DNA from: a bacterium UBP6_UBA1209 | Lineage (GTDB): Bacteria > UBP6 > UBA1177 | DNA length: 22,989 nt | Assembly (NCBI GenBank): GCA_002309575.1 | Contig: DBXP01000020.1 | Span: forward strand, 1 to 22,989 | Direction: 5' to 3' | Shown here: positions 8,387 to 13,966 of the stretch, piece after piece | How the letters are laid out: every line of letters begins with the position of its first letter | How positions within the stretch are numbered: position 1 is the stretch's first letter | The notes under the pieces: generated by a model | Database searches by the model: none | What the model was told of the DNA's origin: nothing | What the model saw: only the letters and a program-made list of their open reading frames with translations | Program-made: the position numbers and the translations under genes

Positions 8387-9203
8387 TTACGCCGTCTGTC
8401 GGTTCGCTGTCACCGGTATCGCTTGGAACTTCTGTTTTGTCTGTGTCTGCTTCATCATCCGGAGCAGGAGAGATGACTTCATCATCGTCGTTTCCTGCAC
8501 CTTCCATCGATATAGGAATACCGCAACTCAAGCAGCATTCCTCTTTGTTTTCACAACTTCCGAAGGCTTCAAGACACTCGAAAGATTCCTTGTATTTCTT
8601 TCTCCAACTATTGTATAGACAGCATTTTGCGATTGTCCCTCCGACATCTCCGCTTAAAGGGTTGTCCAGATTGGCTTCAAAATTTTCATCTGTCATCGGA
8701 GTTTGGCACATATTGGTGAAAGCTTTGGTATAAGAAGCACACTCGTTGAGAAGTTCATCGTCTGCACAGACGCTTCTTGGTGTTGCAAGTTCTATGCCGC
8801 ATTCTTTCTCCAAAATTGCCGTGCAGCCTTCAGCGCTGTAATTATGGCTTGTTCCAGCTAGGGTTCCTTTTACACTTAAGATTCCAAGACAGTGGCAGAA
8901 ATATTCTCCGTCTGACTGCAAAGAGCAGTTTCCGGCTTCGTTTTCGCAAAGATAGTCTGAATTATGGCAATAATTCCAGTCAAGTTGAGCCAGGCATTCT
9001 TCATCATCCGGGAAAAAATCGGTTTCTTCAACTTCAGAAATTTCTTCTCCGTCGCGGCAGACACACTCAATGTTGAGCAGCATCTCTCCTGAACGTTCGA
9101 ATTTGCATTTTCCGCTGTCAGACTCGCATGAAACACTTTCGTTTTCCGCAAAAAGAGCCGTCGCAACTGCAAGTATTGCGACTAAAACAAGTGATTTTTT
9201 CAT
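8277..9203 (-). CDS. Secreted Cys-rich protein with C-terminal SDGCSLLFV tag (paralog 2)
   Basis: Function unknown; 308 residues from the ATG at 9203, chosen because GGAGG lies six bases upstream and a signal peptide (MKKSLVLVAILAVATALFAE) follows at once. The layout is that of paralog 1. Two cysteine repeats (CESDSGKC...CVC and CENEAGNC...CHC) precede the shared ECGIELATPRSVC, NECASYTKAFTNMC and CENKEECCLSC elements. Then come VISPAPDD, a shorter acidic linker (DTGDSEPTDGVTDSGDTENS), a Lys-rich patch and SDGCSLLFV. It starts 23 bases after the toxin gene, so it is probably transcribed with the toxin-antitoxin pair. The C-terminal 60 residues are nearly identical to those of paralog 3, far more alike than the rest of the two proteins. 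Confidence 0.85.
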   Translation of the reverse strand: MKKSLVLVAILAVATALFAENESVSCESDSGKCKFERSGEMLLNIECVCRDGEEISEVEETDFFPDDEECLAQLDWNYCHNSDYLCENEAGNCSLQSDGEYFCHCLGILSVKGTLAGTSHNYSAEGCTAILEKECGIELATPRSVCADDELLNECASYTKAFTNMCQTPMTDENFEANLDNPLSGDVGGTIAKCCLYNSWRKKYKESFECLEAFGSCENKEECCLSCGIPISMEGAGNDDDEVISPAPDDEADTDKTEVPSDTGDSEPTDGVTDSGDTENSEAPADGATAPAENKEEKKSDGCSLLFV

Positions 9204-9226
9204 GGTTCGCCTCCAATTACAAATTT

Positions 9227-9508
9227 CTAATTCCCAAACAAATCGGAATGTGTGCCAGTATCGACAAGAGTAAGAGTTAGTATTTTTTCCTGCTTTAAGT
9301 AGATAAGTAGCCAATCAGGCTGAATATGACATTCCCTAAACAACTTCATATTTCCGGTCAGCTGGTGGTCTCGGAAATGCTCTCCAAGCGGGATATCGTT
9401 TTTCAATTTGTTGATAACTTCCTCCAAGAGAGTTACGTCAAGCCCTCTTTTTATGGCGAGCTTATAACTTTTTTTGAATTGGGAAGTTATTTTTACCGTG
9501 TAAGTCAT
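9227..9508 (-). CDS. YafQ-family type II toxin (RelE/ParE fold mRNA interferase)
   Basis: 93-residue protein expected to cleave mRNA on the ribosome. The C-terminal half is a close fit to YafQ: DHQLTGN, RECHIQPDWLLIY and VDTGTHSDLFGN. The catalytic set known from E. coli YafQ can be placed at His48, His61, Asp65, Trp66, His87 and Phe91, so the toxin should be active. It starts inside the antitoxin stop codon with a 4-base ATGA overlap, the usual coupled arrangement. The pair sits between two tagged secreted-protein genes on the same strand. Confidence 0.92.
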   Translation of the reverse strand: MTYTVKITSQFKKSYKLAIKRGLDVTLLEEVINKLKNDIPLGEHFRDHQLTGNMKLFRECHIQPDWLLIYLKQEKILTLTLVDTGTHSDLFGN

Positions 9509-9741
9509 GCGTTTAAATCTTCAAAAAGCTCTTTTGTCGTGTTAAAACCTTTTACCGAGGGATCTTTGCTTATCTGCAAAGCTTCCAGCATAGCCGATGC
9601 AAGCTGTTTTGTTGGCTCTTCCTGATTTCCGGCTTTTTGTTTCTCATGTCTAGAGACAATAAAATCTATGAAATCGGAAATTTCATCAAGGCACTCTTCC
9701 GGCGCGGCTTTTATCTGCTCCAATACTGCTTCATAACTCAT
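9505..9741 (-). CDS. Antitoxin of the YafQ-type pair
   Basis: 78-residue acidic protein directly upstream of the toxin and overlapping it by 4 bases. It starts MSYEAVLEQIKAAPEECLDEISDFIDFI, resembling the N-terminal helices of DUF2281-type antitoxin or stabilisation proteins. It ends in the charged helical tail expected for toxin wrapping (VKGFNTTKELFEDLNA). A RelB/DinJ ribbon-helix-helix domain is not evident. Oddity: its start codon, ribosome-binding site (GGAGGT) and promoter lie in a repeat nearly identical to the one before the secreted-protein gene at 8196. Its expression signals therefore appear copied from that family rather than carried with the module. Antitoxin identity rests mainly on position. 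Confidence 0.85.
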   Translation of the reverse strand: MSYEAVLEQIKAAPEECLDEISDFIDFIVSRHEKQKAGNQEEPTKQLASAMLEALQISKDPSVKGFNTTKELFEDLNA

Positions 9742-9931
9742 GGTTTACCTCCATTTTCAATTCAAGCGAACAAATTATAGTGAAAAACGGATTGAAAACA
9801 ATAGGTTGGAAATTTACGGTATCAGACAAACAGCACGGAACAGCCGTCGGATTTTTTTTCTTCTTTGTTTTCTGTCGGAGCTGTCGCGCCGTCGGCAGGA
9901 ACTTCTGAATTTTCTGTATCGCCGGAGTCAG
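9739..9931 (-). repeat. 193-bp direct repeat, copy B
   Basis: Partner of 8194-8386. On the minus strand it runs from the linker of paralog 3 through its tag, stop codon, promoter and ribosome-binding site to the antitoxin start codon. Confidence 0.9.
9774..9801 (-). promoter_or_regulatory. Candidate promoter of the toxin-antitoxin pair within repeat copy B
   Basis: Minus strand TTGTTT (9801-9796), 16 bases, then perfect TATAAT (9779-9774), 32 bases before the antitoxin ATG. I saw no inverted-repeat operator of the kind that usually autoregulates such modules. Confidence 0.5.
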
Positions 9932-10685
9932 GAGCGGGAGAGATGACTTCCGAGTCACCGGTATCGCCGGGGATTTCAGTGTCGCCCGTGTCTCCAGGCT
10001 CTCCAATAATTTCACCTATGTAGCATTTACAACACTCATCTGTAAATTCATCATCTCTGCATTTTGCTTCTTCCAGACAATCGTCTGTTCTATCAACAAA
10101 GTGAATATTAGTACAGCATTCATAAACATAAATCATTGTTTCACTAGTAATGCCGGGGTCTTTGTAGTTGTCAATTTCAGCTCTGATTTCTTCTTCTGTC
10201 ATTGTTTCATGATAGTCTGAACAATGAGAATAACCAGACTCGTATCTGATACAACGCTCAATTTCTTCGTCACCGCAATAATCGCTAAGTACAGGTAATT
10301 TCGTTCCACATTCCTTCTCTAGGTATGATTTGCAGTTTTCTTCTGTAACTTCGACATTTCCATCTAAATCTACACTGCCAACTTTATTCTGAGGGATACT
10401 TACACAGGCGTAATGATAATATTCCTCGTACTGACCGTCGGTTATAGTTCTGAAGATGTAACCGCGCCCGGCATCGTTACTGCACTCGACAAGCTCTTCA
10501 TAATAGACGGGAGCTTCCGTGTCAGCTGCGCTGTCAGCCGGTTCGCTGTCGCCTGTATCTCCTGTATCTACACAACCGGTATCACCGCAGTCATCTTCAT
10601 CGTAAAATTCACCGGTGTCGCTTTCTTCAGCAAAAACAAATAACGAAAAAAACAAAATCGATAAAATAACAGCTTTAATTTTCAT
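9822..10685 (-). CDS. Secreted Cys-rich protein with acidic linkers and C-terminal SDGCSVLFV tag (paralog 3)
   Basis: Function unknown; 287 residues. A signal peptide (MKIKAVILSILFFSLFVFAE) is followed at once by an Asp/Gly/Thr-rich stretch (CGDTGCVDTGDTGDSEPADS), placed here at the N-terminus as well as before the tag. The central domain is a divergent relative of paralogs 1 and 2: CKSYLEKECGTKLP, a CC pair in YECCTN, and DECCKC. A second linker (GDTGDTEIPGDTGDSEVISP), a Lys-rich patch and SDGCSVLFV end it. I start at the ATG at 10685, preceded by GGAGGAGACC. An in-frame ATG at 10697 lies in that site and overlaps the stop of the gene before it (TAATG). Tight spacing makes it co-transcribed with the 326-residue exported protein and the split LamG/peptidase gene. 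Confidence 0.83.
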   Translation of the reverse strand: MKIKAVILSILFFSLFVFAEESDTGEFYDEDDCGDTGCVDTGDTGDSEPADSAADTEAPVYYEELVECSNDAGRGYIFRTITDGQYEEYYHYACVSIPQNKVGSVDLDGNVEVTEENCKSYLEKECGTKLPVLSDYCGDEEIERCIRYESGYSHCSDYHETMTEEEIRAEIDNYKDPGITSETMIYVYECCTNIHFVDRTDDCLEEAKCRDDEFTDECCKCYIGEIIGEPGDTGDTEIPGDTGDSEVISPAPDSGDTENSEVPADGATAPTENKEEKKSDGCSVLFV

Positions 10686-10696
10686 GGTCTCCTCCA

Positions 10697-11677
10697 TTAA
10701 TTAAATTGACAAATATCGCTGTAAACAAGTTCGTAAACCGGAGAGAAAAATGTCTCTTTCACTTTTGCTTCCGCCAACTCCGGAATAGACTTGATCCCTT
10801 TTTCTGAATATACCTTTGTATAAAATCTCAATGCCGGAATCAGAAAATATTCTCCGTTGCAATATTTCTTCCTCCATATCTTTTCAACACTGTAGACATG
10901 GATCGAATCAAAAACTTCTTTCCCGTAAATTCCGACTGAAAATTTTCCTTGTGCAAAGCTGTCGCGAATATTCCTCGAAATATCTCCGATACTGTATTCC
11001 TGAAAGTATCTGAAATTCGGCAACGATTCATAATCGTTCCAGTTTACCTCAAAATGTTTAATAACCTCTGTGGCTGTGTCAAAAACTATTTTTACCGGTA
11101 TTTTTCCATCGTTTAGTATTGCTCCGTCGAAAACACGTCTGAAAAACACTCTTATTTCGGTAAATCTCTCGGCATCATTTTGTCCCAAAGCCGAACCGGA
11201 TTTTTCGATTCCGATTGCGTCGAGAATGACATTTTCACCGATTTCTGGAATCTGTTTTACAAAATTCATGGCTTTCGCGATGAACTCTTGTTCCAACTCG
11301 TCAATATGCTCAACCGTAGGATAGTTCTTAGAATCAATCTGTGGATTCTTTTTCAGTCTTTTCACAAGGTTATTTGATTTTTCGTCATACCTCGCAAGAT
11401 AATCATTTTCATCAAGCAAGGCATTTATTTTGCTGACGATATTTATCATGTCAGCATGTTTGACGCTGTTGGAATAAAAATAATTGGGAGTTTCGACCCA
11501 CGAATTTTTTAAGTTTTCGGGTAGTTCTGCTCCTGATATAAAATCGGAATTAACCGATGTGTTAGCGCTTGTTAAGAGGCTTTCCATAAATGTTGTCGCG
11601 TTTTCTTCGTATCTTGCCTCTTGAGCATAAATAACAAAAGATGTCAGAACAATAATTGCAGATATCAACTGTTTCAT
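10697..11677 (-). CDS. Exported protein of unknown function, possibly PepSY-like C-terminal half
   Basis: 326 residues from the ATG at 11677, which has GGAGGG seven bases upstream and begins one base after the preceding stop codon. A Sec signal peptide (MKQLISAIIVLTSFVIYAQ) predicts export; cysteine is nearly absent, unlike its neighbours. I do not recognise the family. The N-terminal half is helical and charged. The C-terminal half has the rhythm of PepSY or YycH-like domains: GKIPVKIVFDTATEVIKHFEVNW, YSIGDISRNIRDSF, then YFLIPALRFYTKVY. Such domains often act as inhibitors or pro-regions of peptidases. That would fit its place beside the LamG/caspase-like gene, but this is inference from pattern only. 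Confidence 0.75.
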   Translation of the reverse strand: MKQLISAIIVLTSFVIYAQEARYEENATTFMESLLTSANTSVNSDFISGAELPENLKNSWVETPNYFYSNSVKHADMINIVSKINALLDENDYLARYDEKSNNLVKRLKKNPQIDSKNYPTVEHIDELEQEFIAKAMNFVKQIPEIGENVILDAIGIEKSGSALGQNDAERFTEIRVFFRRVFDGAILNDGKIPVKIVFDTATEVIKHFEVNWNDYESLPNFRYFQEYSIGDISRNIRDSFAQGKFSVGIYGKEVFDSIHVYSVEKIWRKKYCNGEYFLIPALRFYTKVYSEKGIKSIPELAEAKVKETFFSPVYELVYSDICQFN

Positions 11678-11678
11678 G

Positions 11679-12434
11679 TTAACCCTCCGGGAAATAGGTC
11701 GGATATTCATAGACAAAAATGTATCCCTGTTGTACTAATCTTTTGAAAACATAAGTTTTCGTGCGGATTAAATCCGATGAAGACATCGATCCTCGATAAG
11801 TACTATTCCAAGTTTCGAGTTCACCGCTGAAACCGATAGACGCTCTTGTCTTATAAACAATCGAAGCTTCTACTGATTGCGGGTCGGCACCAAAATTAAA
11901 TTCTCTTTGTTCTACTGCATTTTTGTAAGCCTCCCAAATTGACAGGTTTTCAACAATTACATCATTCCAAAAAGTTGAATTAAATAAAACAGAAGAATTG
12001 TCTTGAGGGCAGTAGTCGCTCCCATTATTTGAATAGTTCGGCGAATAGCCATTGACATTTACATTCCAAACGCATCCGTTTGCATCATTAGAATAAAATA
12101 CCATTAATGAAGCAAAACCTAAAATTGCATGTGGACCGGAGTTTGATGCAAATCTGTCGCTGAACCAATTCAACCCCTCATTGTCTACAAATGCCGTTCC
12201 TGCGCCGTTAATTTGTCCTCCGAAACAAGCATCGCCGGCACTTTCGTTGGGACAGCACTTGATTTTGTTGCCAGGAGCCAAAGTGCTGCATGGAATGTTC
12301 CCGTAAACAGGATATTTAATAGTACTGCATGATTCATAAAAAACCCAGCGGGTCGATCCTGAATAAGTAAAATCACTGGGATCCAATATATTAGAGTAAT
12401 AATCTCTTTCCTCGCGGATGTCCATGTCCTGCAT
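11679..12434 (-). CDS. C-terminal fragment of a caspase/gingipain-like exported protein (after frameshift)
   Basis: About 250 residues in a different frame from the LamG-bearing part upstream. It holds the expected second half of a caspase-like peptidase fold. TRWVFYESCST supplies a candidate nucleophile (Cys36 counted from the ATG at 12434), and GPHAILGFASLMVFYSNDA resembles the region after the cysteine in DUF6345-type proteins. Eight further cysteines lie between. The ATG at 12434 has no ribosome-binding site, the frame closes with TAA a few bases upstream, and there is no signal peptide, so independent expression as a secreted protein is unlikely. Most likely it is the continuation of 12391-13512, separated by a one-base shift. 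The domain call is from remembered family patterns. Confidence 0.7.
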   Translation of the reverse strand: MQDMDIREERDYYSNILDPSDFTYSGSTRWVFYESCSTIKYPVYGNIPCSTLAPGNKIKCCPNESAGDACFGGQINGAGTAFVDNEGLNWFSDRFASNSGPHAILGFASLMVFYSNDANGCVWNVNVNGYSPNYSNNGSDYCPQDNSSVLFNSTFWNDVIVENLSIWEAYKNAVEQREFNFGADPQSVEASIVYKTRASIGFSGELETWNSTYRGSMSSSDLIRTKTYVFKRLVQQGYIFVYEYPTYFPEG

Positions 12435-13512
12435 GAGAAATTACTTCATAGTTAGACTGACTGTTATTAGACAACCAACCGTTTACAAGGACATCGCTGT
12501 CATGAGCAACTTGCGAAAAATTTGAGTTTTGGTTTAGATAGACAAATGAATTGTTTTGCATCGCAGAGTATGCATTATACAAAAAACCATCTGTATTGTC
12601 GTGAGTTCCATGAAGATCATCTCCTGTTGCATAATCTTCTATTGACGATGTCCAAACATCAAAATCCGAAGGAGTTCCAAAACGTTTGTTGTATAAATTC
12701 GATGCATCATCGTCATTTGCAAAACCGTCAAATATCTGAACTTCATCCACAAAGGCTTCGAGCCAGTCTGTCTTTTCCAAATTAGACCCGTCAAGATCCA
12801 TGCCGATAAGAGGCTTCTGACCTGTCGTAACATCCGAATCCGACAAAACATTGTTTATCGTAAGATTGTTCCACCTTTTTACCCCGTCAATCCAAAGAGT
12901 AGCTCTGGAAGTTCCTTGATTGCTTGAGTCTTCTCTGATTGTCAGTATAAAATTATGCCAAGCCCCGTTGTAAACATTTATTGAACTGCCGTTTGTTCCG
13001 TCAACATAGGTCTGAAGTCTGTAACTTGAGCCTATTCTTACCATCATCTGGCTTCCCCAGATTCCGAAAAGGAATTTGTCGCTACCGCCATTGGTGTTTT
13101 TTGCAATAAAGCAATCGTTATCAACAGGAGATGAGTTGGTAAATTTTACCCATAAACTTATGGTTATTTGGTGATTCCCTGAATCACCTAATGATTGGAG
13201 CGGATAATATCCTCCCATCTCTATATATCTTGAGCTGTTTAAGTTTATGGCTTTCCCTGTGAGCGGAGAATTTGTTGTGTAAGTCGGCGCAACTACAGAG
13301 CCGCTGCTGTTTTTTACTTTCCCTTTGGTTTTGGAAAGATCACTGTAATCAGCAATAGAACTCGAATAGTTTGTGACATTCGCTACATCGTCAAACGTGT
13401 AATAAAGTACCAAATACTCAGGCGAAGAGCCTACCATGTAAGGTGAAGCTGACAAATCTGAACAAAAGAACAGCAAAAAAGGGACAAGAAACAAATTTAA
13501 CACCTTTTTCAT
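12391..13512 (-). CDS. Exported LamG-domain protein, N-terminal part of a split caspase-like peptidase
   Basis: 373 residues before a premature stop. A signal peptide (MKKVLNLFLVPFLLFF, cleavage near SDLSA) leads into a LamG/concanavalin-A-like domain at ~30-275. Its typical motifs are LYYTFDDV, YIEMGGYYPLQ, ITISLWVKF, WHNFILTIRED, TLWIDGVKRW and FVDEVQIFDG. LamG domains usually bind glycans or proteins. From ~295 a second domain begins and reaches NYEVISHAGHG, with His363 as candidate catalytic histidine of a caspase/gingipain-like dyad. It then runs into an unrelated-looking tail (PRGKRLLL) and stops. The partner cysteine lies in the next frame at 11679-12434. The start has GGAGG five bases upstream. 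It is the first gene of the accessory operon. Confidence 0.78.
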   Translation of the reverse strand: MKKVLNLFLVPFLLFFCSDLSASPYMVGSSPEYLVLYYTFDDVANVTNYSSSIADYSDLSKTKGKVKNSSGSVVAPTYTTNSPLTGKAINLNSSRYIEMGGYYPLQSLGDSGNHQITISLWVKFTNSSPVDNDCFIAKNTNGGSDKFLFGIWGSQMMVRIGSSYRLQTYVDGTNGSSINVYNGAWHNFILTIREDSSNQGTSRATLWIDGVKRWNNLTINNVLSDSDVTTGQKPLIGMDLDGSNLEKTDWLEAFVDEVQIFDGFANDDDASNLYNKRFGTPSDFDVWTSSIEDYATGDDLHGTHDNTDGFLYNAYSAMQNNSFVYLNQNSNFSQVAHDSDVLVNGWLSNNSQSNYEVISHAGHGHPRGKRLLL

Positions 13513-13545
13513 TTTGACCTCCGAAGCTGAATAATAAACAGCTGG

Positions 13546-13573
13546 ATCTTATAATTATTTCTGTGTATTGCAA
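13546..13573 (-). promoter_or_regulatory. Weak candidate promoter of the accessory operon
   Basis: Minus strand TTGCAA (13573-13568), 16 bases, TAAGAT (13551-13546), 33 bases before the LamG gene start. The -10 is poor; the surrounding AT-rich bases offer alternatives. Confidence 0.35.
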
Positions 13574-13654
13574 GACTGGCGAAACGAAAAATAATGTTGG
13601 AAACCAAAAAATGTGGGCCTGCAAGAAAGTAATCATGAAAGATGTTTATAACTC

Positions 13655-13682
13655 TTGACTAATCTGAAAAAATCAGTATAAT
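13655..13682 (+). promoter_or_regulatory. Strong candidate promoter of the PxxKW-like gene pair
   Basis: TTGACT (13655-13660), 16 bases, perfect TATAAT (13677-13682), 44 bases before the ATG at 13727. It is divergent from the accessory operon across a 214-base gap in which I see no other gene. Confidence 0.75.
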
Positions 13683-13726
13683 CACCGCCGTTTTTTGGTT
13701 TATAACAAACTGTGGAGATTTTTATT

Positions 13727-13963
13727 ATGGCTAACAAAGAAAACAAAATCGCTAGACTCGCAATTGATGACCGTTGTGAAGGTTGCAACAACATAGCTGC
13801 TACAGAAGAGGGAAACTTCTGCTCGAAGTATGCTGATCCCGCTTTCCACTGGGAAGGAGACCAGATCTGCGCGTTCGCAACACACGTTAAGAGAGAAGTC
13901 AAGGTAAACACCAAAAAGCTTAACCCCCTTAAGGCTTCGAAACGTTATCAGGGTCACAAATAG
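13727..13963 (+). CDS. Small PxxKW-like cysteine-rich protein
   Basis: 78 residues. The pattern matches small PxxKW-family proteins known from deltaproteobacteria: RCEGCNN, FCSKYADPAFHW (the PxxKW site, here P-A-F-H-W), CAFATHV and a C-terminal KKLNPLKASKR. Four conserved cysteines plus histidines suggest a metal or iron-sulfur site; the family has no proven function. It lacks the longer cysteine-containing N-terminus I associate with other members and begins near the CEGC motif. The ATG at 13727 is preceded by GGAG with 9 bases spacing; a GTG at 13712 in frame overlaps that site. It sits under a strong promoter and is followed after 3 bases by a 533-residue gene. Confidence 0.8.
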   Translation: MANKENKIARLAIDDRCEGCNNIAATEEGNFCSKYADPAFHWEGDQICAFATHVKREVKVNTKKLNPLKASKRYQGHK

Positions 13964-13966
13964 TAA

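Noticed and set aside
13460..13512. Lipoprotein signal in the LamG protein (Cys17 in LLFFCSD)
   Set aside because: Phenylalanine directly before the cysteine does not fit a lipobox; a normal signal-peptidase site near SDLSA is better.
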